64,000 nt of DNA from NCBI RefSeq assembly GCF_001954195.1, contig NZ_MBES01000086.1, positions 62,001 to 126,000 of the forward strand, read 5' to 3'. A program made the translations under genes and the position numbers. Below, piece after piece: positions 52,103 to 60,841 of this stretch. This DNA comes from Mycobacterium sp. IS-1264 (GTDB taxonomy: Bacteria; Actinomycetota; Actinomycetes; Mycobacteriales; Mycobacteriaceae). A model generated the notes under the pieces. It was not told the DNA's origin and made no database searches. It was given only the letters and a program-made list of their open reading frames with translations. Positions within the stretch are counted from its first letter, which is position 1, and the number at the start of each line of letters is the position of its first letter.

Positions 52103-53620
52103 GTGACACCGAACCGGGGGATCGATGCCGACTTCCTGGACCTGCCGCGCCACGAACTGGCCGACGCCGCGCTGTCGGCGGCCACCAAGGCCGGGGCCAG
52201 CCACGCCGACCTGCGGGTTCACCGCATCAGTACCGAGATCGTCCAGCTGCGTGACGGCGAGCTGGAGACCGCGGTCATCAGCCGAGAGGTGGGCCTCGCG
52301 GTGCGCGTGATCGTCGACGGCACCTGGGGATTCGCCTCGCATGCCGAGTTGGCGCCGTCGGTCGCCGCCGAGACCGCGCGCCGTGCCGTGCATGTCGCCA
52401 CCACGCTGGCGACGCTGAACACCGAGCGCGTCGAGCTCGCGCCGGAGCCGGTCTACGCCGACGCCACCTACGTGTCGAACTACCGGATCGATCCGTTCGA
52501 CATCCCGGCCGCCGACAAGATCGCCGTGCTCGAGGATTACTCCGGGCGGCTGCTGGACGCCGACGGCATCGACCACGTGTCGGCCGGGTTGACCGCGGTC
52601 AAGGAGCAGACCTTCTACGCCGACACCTTCGGATCGTCGATCACTCAGCAGCGGGTGCGGCTGCAGCCCTCGCTGGAAGCGGTGACCGTCGATGCCGCCG
52701 CGGGCAGTTTCGACTCGATGCGCACGCTGGTGCCGCCGATGGGGCGGGGCTGGGAGGTGGTGGCCGGTGACGACGTGTGGAACTGGACCGACGAGCTCGC
52801 GCAGCTGCCGTCGCTGCTCGCCGAGAAGGTCAAGGCGCCCAGCGTGACCCCGGGCCGCAAAGACCTGGTGATCGACCCGACCAATCTGTGGCTGACGATT
52901 CACGAATCCATCGGGCACGCCACCGAATACGACCGCGCGATCGGCTACGAGGCCGCCTACGCCGGAACGTCGTTCGCCACCCCAGACAAGCTCGGCACCA
53001 TGCGCTACGGGTCGCCAGTGATGAACGTGACAGCCGACCGCACTGTCGAATTCGGCTTGGCCACAATCGGTTACGACGACGAGGGCGTGGCCGCGCAAAG
53101 CTGGGACCTGGTGCGCGACGGGGTGTTCGTCGGCTATCAACTCGACCGGGTCTTCGCGCCCAGACTGGGCCAGCCGCGTTCCAACGGCTGCTCGTATGCC
53201 GATTCGCCGCATCACGTGCCGATCCAGCGGATGGCCAACGTGTCGCTGCAGCCTGGCCCCGACGAAACCAGCACCTCCGATTTGATCGGCCGGGTCGAGG
53301 ACGGCATCTACATCGTCGGCGACAAGTCGTGGTCGATCGACATGCAGCGCTACAACTTTCAGTTCACCGGGCAACGGTTCTTCCGGATTCGCGACGGCCG
53401 CCTGGACGGCCAGCTGCGCGATGTCGCCTATCAGGCGACCACGACCGACTTCTGGAATTCCATGGAAGCCGTGGGCGGCGCGTCCACCTGGCGGCTGGGC
53501 GGCGCGCTCAACTGCGGCAAGGCCCAGCCCGGGCAGATCGCCGCCGTCAGCCACGGCTGCCCGTCGGCGCTGTTCCGGAACGTCAACGTGCTCAACACTC
53601 GTACCGAGGGTGGCCGATGA
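52103..53620 (+). CDS. tldD: Metalloprotease TldD
   Basis: This is the catalytic subunit of the TldD/TldE protease, which trims unfolded peptides and matures some RiPPs in other bacteria. It has 505 aa. The zinc motif HESIGHATEYDRA (HExxxH) is about residues 270-275, and the third ligand region is near GCSYADSPHHVPIQ. It begins with a GTG at 52103 and its TGA overlaps the pmbA ATG. It is the counterpart of Rv2315c. No RiPP precursor is evident next to it. Confidence 0.92.
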   Translation: MTPNRGIDADFLDLPRHELADAALSAATKAGASHADLRVHRISTEIVQLRDGELETAVISREVGLAVRVIVDGTWGFASHAELAPSVAAETARRAVHVATTLATLNTERVELAPEPVYADATYVSNYRIDPFDIPAADKIAVLEDYSGRLLDADGIDHVSAGLTAVKEQTFYADTFGSSITQQRVRLQPSLEAVTVDAAAGSFDSMRTLVPPMGRGWEVVAGDDVWNWTDELAQLPSLLAEKVKAPSVTPGRKDLVIDPTNLWLTIHESIGHATEYDRAIGYEAAYAGTSFATPDKLGTMRYGSPVMNVTADRTVEFGLATIGYDDEGVAAQSWDLVRDGVFVGYQLDRVFAPRLGQPRSNGCSYADSPHHVPIQRMANVSLQPGPDETSTSDLIGRVEDGIYIVGDKSWSIDMQRYNFQFTGQRFFRIRDGRLDGQLRDVAYQATTTDFWNSMEAVGGASTWRLGGALNCGKAQPGQIAAVSHGCPSALFRNVNVLNTRTEGGR

Positions 53621-54990
53621 TTTCTGCGCAGCACGTCGTCAACATCGTTTTGGACGAGGCGGCAAAACGCGGCGGTGTCAACGAGACCATGGTGCTGGTC
53701 ACCGACCGAGTCGAGGCGACGTTGCGCTGGGCGGGCAATTCGATGACCACGAACGGGGTTTCGGTCAACCGCAGCGTGACGGTGATTTCGATTGTGCGCG
53801 ATGGCAGCAGCACGCGCGTCGGCACCATGGTTTCCGCGGAAGTGGATCCGCGGGTGATCCCTGGGCTGGTTGCGGCGTCCCAGGACGCGGCCCGCTCCGC
53901 GCCGGAGGCCGGCGATGCCGCACCGCTGCTCGCCGATACGGGGGTGCCGGCCGATTGGAATGCCCCCGCGCCGGGGACGGGCCCGGAGATATTCGGCGAC
54001 CTCGCCGCTTCGCTGAGCCGCGGGTTCAAGGGCAGCGACCGTTTGTATGGCTATGCGCACCATAGTGTTTCGACGACGTTCCTGGCGTCGTCGACCGGGT
54101 TGCGCCGTCGCTTCACCCAGCCCGCCGGTGCGGTGGAGATCAATGGCAAACGCGGCGACGCGAGCGCCTGGGTGGGGGTCGGCACGCCCGATTTCGTCGA
54201 TGTGCCAACGGATCTGCTGCTCGAGCAACTGTCGACGCGGCTCGGTTGGGCGCAGCGGACCGTCGAATTGCCGGCGGGGCATTACGAGACGCTCATGCCC
54301 CCGTCGACGGTGGCCGACATGATGATCTACCTGGGCTGGTCGATGGCCGGCCGCGGCGCGCACGAGGGCCGGACCGCCTTCTCCGCCCCCGGGGGCGGGA
54401 CCCGGATAGGGGAGCGGCTCACCGATCTCCCGCTGACGTTGTTCTCCGATCCGATGGCGCCGGGTCTGGCCTGCACGCCGTTCGTCGCGACGAGCAACTC
54501 CTCGGAGACCGTGTCGGTGTTCGACAACGGCATGGAGATCGGCCAGGTGGACTGGATCCGCGACGGGGTGATCAACGCGCTGGCGTATCCGCGGGCCATT
54601 GCCGCCAAATACGACGCCCAGGTCGCCGTGGCCGCCGACAACCTGGTGATGACGGGCGGGTCGGCCGAGCTGGCCGACATGATCGCGAACACCGAGCGCG
54701 GACTGCTGCTGACCACGCTGTGGTACATGCGGGTGGTCGACCCGACCACACTGCTGCTCACGGGCCTGACCCGCGACGGCGTATACCTGGTCGAAGACGG
54801 CGAGGTGACCGCGGCCGTAAATAACTTCCGCTTCAACGAGAGCCCGCTGGGCCTGCTGCGGCGGGCTACCGAGGCCGGGGTCAGCGAGAAGACCCTGCCG
54901 CGCGAGTGGGGAGATTGGGCCACCCGGGCGGCGATGCCGTCGCTCCGCATCCCGGACTTCTACATGTCGTCGGTGAGCCAGGCGCACTAG
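53617..54990 (+). CDS. pmbA: TldE/PmbA family protein
   Basis: This is the non-catalytic partner of TldD, 457 aa from the ATG at 53617 (ATGA overlap). It has the same fold as TldD but lacks the HExxxH motif, as PmbA proteins do. Landmarks are the N-terminal NETMVLVTDRVEATLRWAGN and the C-terminal NTERGLLLTTLWYMRVVDPTTLLLTGLTRDGVYLVEDGE. The two are expected to form a heterodimer that shields the active site. It is the counterpart of Rv2314c. Confidence 0.91.
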   Translation: MISAQHVVNIVLDEAAKRGGVNETMVLVTDRVEATLRWAGNSMTTNGVSVNRSVTVISIVRDGSSTRVGTMVSAEVDPRVIPGLVAASQDAARSAPEAGDAAPLLADTGVPADWNAPAPGTGPEIFGDLAASLSRGFKGSDRLYGYAHHSVSTTFLASSTGLRRRFTQPAGAVEINGKRGDASAWVGVGTPDFVDVPTDLLLEQLSTRLGWAQRTVELPAGHYETLMPPSTVADMMIYLGWSMAGRGAHEGRTAFSAPGGGTRIGERLTDLPLTLFSDPMAPGLACTPFVATSNSSETVSVFDNGMEIGQVDWIRDGVINALAYPRAIAAKYDAQVAVAADNLVMTGGSAELADMIANTERGLLLTTLWYMRVVDPTTLLLTGLTRDGVYLVEDGEVTAAVNNFRFNESPLGLLRRATEAGVSEKTLPREWGDWATRAAMPSLRIPDFYMSSVSQAH

Positions 54991-55030
54991 CCGATTGCCC
55001 GGCGGCGGGGCGGGTTCTAACGTGTGACGG

Positions 55031-55858
55031 ATGCTGACGCGGTTAGTGGCGCTGTCGCCGGGCGACGGACGCATCACGGGACTGGTGCGACGGGTGTGCG
55101 GGCAGACGTTGTCGCTGCCGCCGTTGCCCGCTTGCGTCGAGGTGGACGAGCCCGCGACGGAGGCTGAGGCCGTCGTCGCCGAGTTCGCCGAGCAGTTCAG
55201 TGTCGATGTCTCGGCCATCACCGGAGAGCAGCGATCGCAGCTGTGGAAGCAGTTGGGGGACAGCACCTTCGGCGTGGTGGTGCAGATGTACATCGCAGAC
55301 TTCGTTCCGCGGGTGCGCGCTGGGTTCGAGGCGCTCGGTGTCGGCTCCGAGTATCTCGACTGGGTTGACGGGCCGATCTCGTGGGATCACGCCACCGACC
55401 CTTCCGATGTGGTGTTCAACGACTTCCTGCCCGCGGTGGCGCGGATGCGGGCGCTTGATCCCGTCACCGCCGAGCTGGTCCGGCTGCGCGGCGCGGCCCA
55501 GCACAACTGCCGGCTGTGCAAATCCCTGCGCGAAAGCACCGCCCTGGACGCCGGGGGTTCCGAGATGCTGTACGGCGATATCGAGCGCTACGAGGACTCA
55601 AGTTTGCTCGACGAGCGCGCTAAAGCAGCGCTGCGCTACACCGATGCGTTAATTTGGACTCCTGCGCACCTCGTCGCCGACGTTGCCGCCGAGGTGCGCT
55701 CCCGGTTTTCCGAGGCGAAGGCCGTGGAGCTCACGTTCGACATCATGCGCAATGCCAGCAACAAGATCGCGGTGTCGTTGGGCGCCGACGCCCCCCGCGT
55801 CGAGCACGGCACCGAGCGCTACCTGCTCGACGCCAGTGGCCAGACGGTGTTCAGCTAG
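55031..55858 (+). CDS. AhpD-like/carboxymuconolactone decarboxylase family protein (Rv2313c-like)
   Basis: This encodes 275 aa, a mostly helical AhpD-like fold. The active-site pattern is in RLRGAAQHNCRLCKSLRES: a CxxC pair preceded by His, as in alkylhydroperoxidase D, so thiol peroxidase activity is plausible. The second half is ALRYTDALIWTPAHL...FSEAKAVELTFDIMRNASNKIAVSLG. It begins with an ATG at 55031, 40 nt after pmbA. The gene ends 34 bp before tRNA-Met. It is the counterpart of Rv2313c by position. Confidence 0.8.
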   Translation: MLTRLVALSPGDGRITGLVRRVCGQTLSLPPLPACVEVDEPATEAEAVVAEFAEQFSVDVSAITGEQRSQLWKQLGDSTFGVVVQMYIADFVPRVRAGFEALGVGSEYLDWVDGPISWDHATDPSDVVFNDFLPAVARMRALDPVTAELVRLRGAAQHNCRLCKSLRESTALDAGGSEMLYGDIERYEDSSLLDERAKAALRYTDALIWTPAHLVADVAAEVRSRFSEAKAVELTFDIMRNASNKIAVSLGADAPRVEHGTERYLLDASGQTVFS

Positions 55859-55892
55859 AGGCGGCGTGGCACCATGGATGCCGCGCCAAGCG

Positions 55893-55966
55893 GGGGCGGT
55901 AGCTCAGTTGGTTAGAGCCGCGGACTCATAATCCGTTGGTCGCGGGTTCGAGCCCCGCCCGCCCCA
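55893..55966 (+). tRNA. tRNA-Met (anticodon CAT)
   Basis: A complete cloverleaf is seen: acceptor GGGGCGG/CCGCCCC, D arm GCTC/GAGC, anticodon stem GCGGA/TCCGT with loop CTCATAA (CAT at 55927-55929), and T arm GCGGG TTCGAGC CCCGC. CCA is only partly encoded. An elongator Met identity is most likely, though tRNA-Ile2 (lysidine) also has CAT. Its 3' part is duplicated at 61088-61141. Confidence 0.95.
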
Positions 55967-55967
55967 C
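55914..55967 (+). repeat. attL core within tRNA-Met (54-bp direct repeat, copy 1)
   Basis: The segment from the D arm to the discriminator base is identical over 54 bp to 61088-61141, in the same orientation. It ends exactly where the tRNA ends, as expected when a tyrosine integrase uses a tRNA 3' half as attB and restores the tRNA. Confidence 0.9.
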
Positions 55968-56381
55968 CGAGCAAAAGTGCAGCTCAGAGCTACATTTTCG
56001 GCCGTCCAATGCTGCCAGCCAGTGCCTGTTTTGCCGCTATTGTCGGCGGTTTGTCGTCAGTCGGTTGACTTAGAGCAAGAATATTGCGAGACCGCAAAGC
56101 AGCAGCACAGTCGCACACCACGCACGACAACACCTTGCGGCGCCGTTGTAGTGACAGCTCACGCCGTCCGCGCTACTGTGCAGCTGTGCCGCTGACCGGC
56201 GGCACCACCACGCAAGTCAGAGCGCGCATTCACGGAGCGGCCCCTTCGGGGAGAGCCCGCACGGCGGATGCAAACGACAAGGCGTTACGTCACGGCGGCC
56301 CTTCGGGAGGCACGCGCGAGAACGCGGTCCACCTTTCACCGTCCGGTGCAAGGTGCCCGTTTTCGCACCGAAGGGATAGCA
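55968..56381. other. Non-coding left end of the element
   Basis: These 414 bases show no convincing gene; short plus-strand frames have no ribosome site. There are two CCCTTCGGG stem-loops (within CCCCTTCGGGG near 56240 and GCCCTTCGGGAG near 56300). An AT-richer patch lies at 56040-56100. It probably holds the promoter of the HTH gene and integrase-arm or excision sites. Confidence 0.5.
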
Positions 56382-57035
56382 ATGTATCTAGATACCAGCA
56401 CTCGAAGTAGCGATCCACCAATAGATCTCGATGCAGCCGAGAAGCTTGATCACCGCATTCAGCGCATGGCTGACACGGCAGCGCGGAACCTGGACACACT
56501 CGCTGATTTGCTGGCCAAAGCCAAGGCGGGCCAGGTCCATGCTGTGCTGGGGTTCGACAGCTGGACTGCGTACCTAGTAGATCGGGTCAACCCGCTCGCT
56601 AAGGTCCTTAATTCCGACGACCACCGCGTTCTAATCACCGAACTGCGCGACGCGGGCATGAGTATGCGGGCGATCGCGAAAGCCGTAGGCACGTCTAAGT
56701 CAACTGTGTCGCGGCAGGTGTCCCAAGCTGGGACAGCTGGCCACGGCGCGGCTGTCCAAACCACAGGGATCGACGGCAAGGCCTACCCGCGCCGCAACTG
56801 CGGCGGTGGGCACAGAGGACCGTTGCCGGTGGGCACAACCCTCAGTCGCGCCAAAACCGCCATCGACAAGATCACAGGCCTTGACGGCGACGCCGATGCC
56901 TTGCGAACGCAGATATGCGAATTGATCGACCGGCTTCTCGACAGCCTTTCAGCAACTAGATTGGACGTATCTTCGACGATTGCGCGCCGCGCAGGTAATG
57001 GAGGGGGAGACAGTGACCTACGGTTACGAGACTGA
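56382..57035 (+). CDS. HTH DNA-binding protein of the element
   Basis: This encodes 217 aa from the ATG at 56382, with AAGGGA upstream. An N-terminal helical region (AEKLDHRIQRMADTAARNLDTLADLLAKAKAGQ) precedes a helix-turn-helix at about 90-118 (ITELRDAGMSMRAIAKAVGTSKSTVSRQVSQA). A linker and a C-terminal helical part (LRTQICELIDRLLDSLSATRL) follow. The HTH is of the ParB/sigma-like type seen in actinobacterial prophages and plasmids. It may regulate the element, act in excision, or be a partition or replication remnant. It overlaps the next gene by 23 nt. Confidence 0.75.
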   Translation: MYLDTSTRSSDPPIDLDAAEKLDHRIQRMADTAARNLDTLADLLAKAKAGQVHAVLGFDSWTAYLVDRVNPLAKVLNSDDHRVLITELRDAGMSMRAIAKAVGTSKSTVSRQVSQAGTAGHGAAVQTTGIDGKAYPRRNCGGGHRGPLPVGTTLSRAKTAIDKITGLDGDADALRTQICELIDRLLDSLSATRLDVSSTIARRAGNGGGDSDLRLRD

Positions 57036-57489
57036 ACCCTTGGCAGACACAGCATCGAAACTGGGTGTTACAGTGCCACGCCCGTTGTTGGACGTGGTGC
57101 ATGAATATGCCGACGGGTTGCCGATAACCGCAGCACACGTGGTGCAGACAGGAACGCGGACCTTCCGCTTCTATTGGGTATCTGGCTTGTCACTAGTGGT
57201 GCTTGAGTCCCAAGAGGTCGAGAAGGAAGATGCCGGTTTTGTCATTCGTGCTGCTGGCCAAGTGAGACCGATCAAGTCTGCCCGCCTGGACCTCGAAGTG
57301 ACCGCGCTTCAGGCACCGGCGCCAGTGCAGGACTGGACCCTGATACGCACTTTGCGACTCACATTCGATGGCGAAGCTGAGCCAATGACTCTCCCTGATC
57401 CGCTCAGCCTCCCCCTCGATAGCGAACCGAAGCGGGACCAGGTGAATTCGTTGCTGGATGCAGTTCTGCAGGCTTACACCACTAATTAG
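57013..57489 (+). CDS. Hypothetical protein of the element
   Basis: This encodes 158 aa from the GTG at 57013, which follows GGAGGGGGAGA; an ATG at 56998 is also in frame. It is an acidic, beta-rich, soluble-looking protein (ITAAHVVQTGTRTFRFYWVSGLSLVVLESQEVEKEDAGF, then LRLTFDGEAEPMTLPDP). There is no signal peptide or membrane segment. It is coupled to the HTH gene by overlap. I do not recognise a family. Confidence 0.65.
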   Translation: MTYGYETEPLADTASKLGVTVPRPLLDVVHEYADGLPITAAHVVQTGTRTFRFYWVSGLSLVVLESQEVEKEDAGFVIRAAGQVRPIKSARLDLEVTALQAPAPVQDWTLIRTLRLTFDGEAEPMTLPDPLSLPLDSEPKRDQVNSLLDAVLQAYTTN

Positions 57490-57616
57490 CCGACGAGTAC
57501 CCAGTCGGGGTTCAGGCGGAGGCTGGGGACATCTAGACGACCAAATGCTGCGCCGCGCGGCCAGCTTCTTAGTTGCCATGGCTACCTACCGTTTACGCCG
57601 ATGATCGGATCACACG

Positions 57617-57958
57617 GTGGGCTTTGGGCACGGTACCTTCCACCCTTGGACGGCGGCTTGTCCCAAGCCGATTGTGGTGGACAACGTGTACCACAACTAC
57701 TTTCAGCCGGCTTGCAAGGCGTTAGGCCTCGGGAGCGTTCGCTTTTACGACCTGCGGCACACCTTCGCCACGTTGGCCTTGAGCGCTGGGGAGCACTACA
57801 TGCAGGTGTCCAAGTGGTTGGGACACAGCAGCTACGTCCTGACGCTAACCACCTACGCGGACTAGATCCGCGAGGACGACACAGCGGCACCGAAGCTGGC
57901 TAGGCAGGTTGCAAGCGTTACAGACAATGTTGTGCTTATCGAGCGGAGAGCTCGCTAA
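57617..57958 (+). pseudogene. Tyrosine integrase, C-terminal fragment with in-frame stop
   Basis: Only the C-terminal catalytic part remains: VRFYDLRHTFATLALSAGEHYMQVSKWLGHSS and TYAD carry the second Arg, the His of LGH and the Tyr nucleophile. The first catalytic Arg and the whole N-terminal and core-binding domains are missing. A TAG at 57863-57865, right after YAD, interrupts the frame. Translation past it gives IREDDTAAPKLARQV..., a normal integrase tail, ending at TAA 57956-57958. It is therefore a dead integrase that probably once inserted the element at tRNA-Met. Confidence 0.82.
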
Positions 57959-58665
57959 CTGGCACCGGTCGGAGCCGGGGCATTGCGGTATCCGCAGTGC
58001 TTGCACACCTTGGCCTCATCGAAGATGGTCTCAGCGCAGTCGGGGCACTTCTTGGTTGCCGGTTCAGGGCCGCGCTGTGGTGGCTCTTTCGGAAGATTAT
58101 CTCTGCCTATTGATTTCTCCACGACGTGTAACAACCTTTCGCGGCGCTCGACGCCACCCGCTGTGAACTCATCGAACTTCTCCGCCACGTCGGCGTCCTT
58201 GAGCCAGTACCAGACGGTTACCCGGAACATCTTCTTGGCTGCAAGGTGCAGATCCTCGGCGTCTTCGCAGAATGCAGCTTTCCAGAGTTGGATGTGTACA
58301 TTCCTGTCAGGATCTTGATCCTTGAAACTTACCTGCGCCTGTTTGATCTGGTTATAGAGATTAGCGAGGTAAGAATATTGAGCAGAAAAGCGCGCATAGA
58401 AGGCGACATAGACAGCACCCCCTATGGCACCCAGCCAAGGGACAGTTCTCGCGATGTCATGAAGGATTTCCTGGCTGTTCCAGGAGAAGTCCCCCTGTCG
58501 GATGTGAAAAGGCGTCGGATGCGCCAAGCCGTGGAGTACCAGGGCGGCCACATATAGGAGGAACGTTACGTAAGCCGTACGGAAGAAGATAACCGTGCCC
58601 CCGTTGGGGCGGCCCTTCTTCAGCATCCATTCGCCCGACAGACGTTCAACAATCGATTCCAACAT
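57955..58665 (-). CDS. Two-TM protein with C-terminal zinc ribbon, unknown function
   Basis: This encodes 236 aa from the ATG at 58665, with AGGGG upstream. Membrane segments lie at about residues 28-50 (VIFFRTAYVTFLLYVAALVLHG) and 78-98 (TVPWLGAIGGAVYVAFYARFSA). A cytosolic helical part follows (NLYNQIKQAQVSFKDQDPDRN ... WKAAFCEDAEDLHLAAKKMF). The C-terminal ribbon is CPDCAETIFDEAKVCKHCGYR, which I cite as CPDC (about 206-209) and CKHCG (about 219-223). It is the third gene of a minus-strand trio, 188 nt after the second. The family is not recognised. Confidence 0.75.
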   Translation of the reverse strand: MLESIVERLSGEWMLKKGRPNGGTVIFFRTAYVTFLLYVAALVLHGLAHPTPFHIRQGDFSWNSQEILHDIARTVPWLGAIGGAVYVAFYARFSAQYSYLANLYNQIKQAQVSFKDQDPDRNVHIQLWKAAFCEDAEDLHLAAKKMFRVTVWYWLKDADVAEKFDEFTAGGVERRERLLHVVEKSIGRDNLPKEPPQRGPEPATKKCPDCAETIFDEAKVCKHCGYRNAPAPTGAS

Positions 58666-58853
58666 TGTTACCCCTGTAAGCAATTTGCTGCAGTCACTCC
58701 CGTTACGGAGGTTAGCGGCGATGGCTACTGCAACTGAACAGATTTTACCGAATTGATATGAGCGGTATCTCAAGAGAAGAGTGCGCAGTAGAACGGGACG
58801 AGCTTGCCCCGCCCTGGCTGTTCCAGCAGCCCGGCCGAAACCGGCACTCTAGG

Positions 58854-59594
58854 TCAAACATCCGGCTCATCCGGCTCAGTGGTCCCCTGGAGCCGATCGT
58901 CGCGAACGACTCCCATATCCCTGAGGAACTCATCCTCTGCTCTTAGCAACTCTTCGTGCTCCTGCTCCCGCCGGTGTTGCTCTTCATCACCAGGATTCGT
59001 ATAGACCCAAACCCCACTATGCTCTTGGCCGTAGTCCTTGAGCGTGCCCGCAATGTCATACAGGGCCTTCTCGACGGTCTCGCTCTTGTGTTCCGTAACA
59101 TACGTTGTGTTCCAAAACATCTTGATATCCAACGAGATTGGATTCCGATAGCTCGGTTTGTCGGGGATCATTTTGTCGTCAAAGTCCACGTGGCCGATGA
59201 ACTGATCCTGAAGGGTTCCTTCATACTTCCTTCGCCGGGCAGCGGAGTCCCAAACCGTCCGCCACTCTTGGCCAGGTGCCAACACGGCAATGCTCTGGGG
59301 CACGTAGAGGTGTTTGACTTCCTGACCTGTGTGGATGTTCCTATAGGGCGCGACCTGCAATGGGGGAAGCTTCAGCCGAATGTTGTACGCCGTAGTCTGT
59401 CCAAAGTTCTTGATTACCAAATCCATATAGCGCCGCACTTCGTGACGGTCTACGTACACAACAACATCAGGTTGCGCCACCCGTTCACGCGTCTTCCGCG
59501 CTTCGCGCACTTGGCCGCGGGCGAAAACCGCCGCACCGAACGCAATTCCGGCCGTGGCCCATTGTGCGATTGCGGCCCAGGCGTCAGCGTGCAT
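58854..59594 (-). CDS. One-TM protein, unknown function
   Basis: This encodes 246 aa from the ATG at 59594. An N-terminal hydrophobic segment of about 20 residues (AAIAQWATAGIAFGAAVFA) is followed by a charged stretch (REARKTRERVAQ). A beta-rich domain follows (PDVVVYVDRHEVRRYMDLVIKNFGQTTAYNIRLKL ... YVPQSIAVLAPGQEWRTVWDS). The C-terminal part is Glu/Arg-rich and helical (EEQHRREQEHEELLRAEDEF). The start lies 14 nt after the stop of the 410-aa gene, so the two are translationally linked. Similar one-TM proteins are common as accessory genes in phages and islands. The function is unknown. Confidence 0.75.
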   Translation of the reverse strand: MHADAWAAIAQWATAGIAFGAAVFARGQVREARKTRERVAQPDVVVYVDRHEVRRYMDLVIKNFGQTTAYNIRLKLPPLQVAPYRNIHTGQEVKHLYVPQSIAVLAPGQEWRTVWDSAARRRKYEGTLQDQFIGHVDFDDKMIPDKPSYRNPISLDIKMFWNTTYVTEHKSETVEKALYDIAGTLKDYGQEHSGVWVYTNPGDEEQHRREQEHEELLRAEDEFLRDMGVVRDDRLQGTTEPDEPDV

Positions 59595-59608
59595 GCGAAA
59601 TGGCAGCG

Positions 59609-60841
59609 CTAGGCCGGTTTGTCTTCGGCGTGCTCGTCATCCTTACCGCTCACTCGATCTAGGAGACGGACAAACGGGTTCGGGCTTTCAGGCTCCTCGC
59701 TAGACAGCCGACCTTCCAAGTAGATTGTCTTGGCCATGCCGACACGGATTTCCGCCTGTTCATCAGGCGTCAGTTTCGTGATAAACGCCTCGAAGGTGTT
59801 GAGTCGCACTTCAGCGCTCTTGCTTGCTCTTGCCTGGCGGTGATTGGTTGCGCCGCGACTAAATAGGTAGCCACCCAAGATGACTGCACCAAGGATGATG
59901 CTCCCACGGGTCATACTGACCGCTATGGTTCCGCCGGAGCCTTCACTGGTGGTAAGGAAGTGGATGAGGACGAAGACAAGCGGCACGCCGATTACCGCAG
60001 CGCCAAGCACGTCATAGGCCCATCCGGCAGCTGATTTTCGGCGGGCTTGCTCGCCAAAGTCTTTGGCGAACGCTCGTTTCGACAGCCAGTCAGCGGAGTT
60101 CTTGCTAGCGGCTGCTAGGTCCTCGGCCTCTTGTTGCGCATCGAGTGCGCGTTCTACGTGCTGTTTGGCTTTGCGCTCCAGAGCTTTTAGCTTGTCGATG
60201 CGCTCGCCAAGAGTGTCTTCGATTGCTTTGTCGTAGGCTGCTCTACCGGATTCCTCTACGCGATTTATGGCGTCTAGGTACTCGCTTTCGCGCTCCTGGA
60301 GCGAAACCGTGTAGTTGTCCTCCACACCCGTCATCTTTGTTTCGACGGTGGCCATATCAGTGCGTAGTGTCTCAAGCTGGTTCTTGAGTTCTGTGTTCTG
60401 TTCGGCCAGGCTTTCTAGAGCCAGTTCGGCCTCTCGTCTGTACTCAGCGAATGCGCGACCGGCCGCGCTGGCCTGGCCGCCCGCTGGCAGCGAGGGCCAC
60501 TGCGCAACATAATGGAAGATCACTTCAGACTGGTCAGCGGCGTCGTTGACCGAGTTTCCGTAGTTGTCTGGATTGCCCACGAAGTTCGACAGTGACTGGA
60601 TGATCGGTCCGGCGAGCTGCGCGTCGACGTTGTCGAGCATCGACTTCGTGTAGAAGACCTTCAGGCCTTTTGACTGATGTTCGCGTAGCAGCTCAAGCGC
60701 GGTTTTGAGGCGAACAATTGACAAGCGTTGCGGTGCATCAAGTGCCTTCGGAAGACGTTCGTCGTCTAAAAGACTCGCGAGCTGGTCGACCTTGCCCCAA
60801 ACCGGGTGCTGGTCAAAGACGTCGTCGTCCCAAGAGCTCAC
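59609..60841 (-). CDS. Coiled-coil, two-TM protein, unknown function
   Basis: This encodes 410 aa from the ATG at 60841, the first gene of the trio. A globular N-terminal domain of about 130 residues (LDAPQRLSIVRLKTALELLREHQ) precedes a long coiled coil at about 135-245 (AELALESLAEQNTELKNQLE, KALERKAKQHVERALDAQQE). Two membrane segments lie at about 275-297 (VLGAAVIGVPLVFVLIHFLT) and 312-330 (IILGAVILGGYLF). A C-terminal helical tail (LNTFEAFITKLTPDEQAEIRVGM) completes it. No enzymatic motif is seen. The architecture (sensor-like domain, coiled coil, membrane) suggests a membrane-tethered sensor or effector; this is inference. Confidence 0.78.
   Translation of the reverse strand: MSSWDDDVFDQHPVWGKVDQLASLLDDERLPKALDAPQRLSIVRLKTALELLREHQSKGLKVFYTKSMLDNVDAQLAGPIIQSLSNFVGNPDNYGNSVNDAADQSEVIFHYVAQWPSLPAGGQASAAGRAFAEYRREAELALESLAEQNTELKNQLETLRTDMATVETKMTGVEDNYTVSLQERESEYLDAINRVEESGRAAYDKAIEDTLGERIDKLKALERKAKQHVERALDAQQEAEDLAAASKNSADWLSKRAFAKDFGEQARRKSAAGWAYDVLGAAVIGVPLVFVLIHFLTTSEGSGGTIAVSMTRGSIILGAVILGGYLFSRGATNHRQARASKSAEVRLNTFEAFITKLTPDEQAEIRVGMAKTIYLEGRLSSEEPESPNPFVRLLDRVSGKDDEHAEDKPA

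Noticed and set aside
56230..56310. CRISPR-like repeats around CCCTTCGGG
   Set aside because: There are only two short stem-loops of unequal context; no regular repeat-spacer pattern and no cas genes in the window.
58666..58773. N-terminal extension of the zinc-ribbon membrane protein from a TTG at 58773
   Set aside because: No ribosome site precedes that TTG, and the added residues are not hydrophobic enough to be a signal; the ATG at 58665 has AGGGG upstream.
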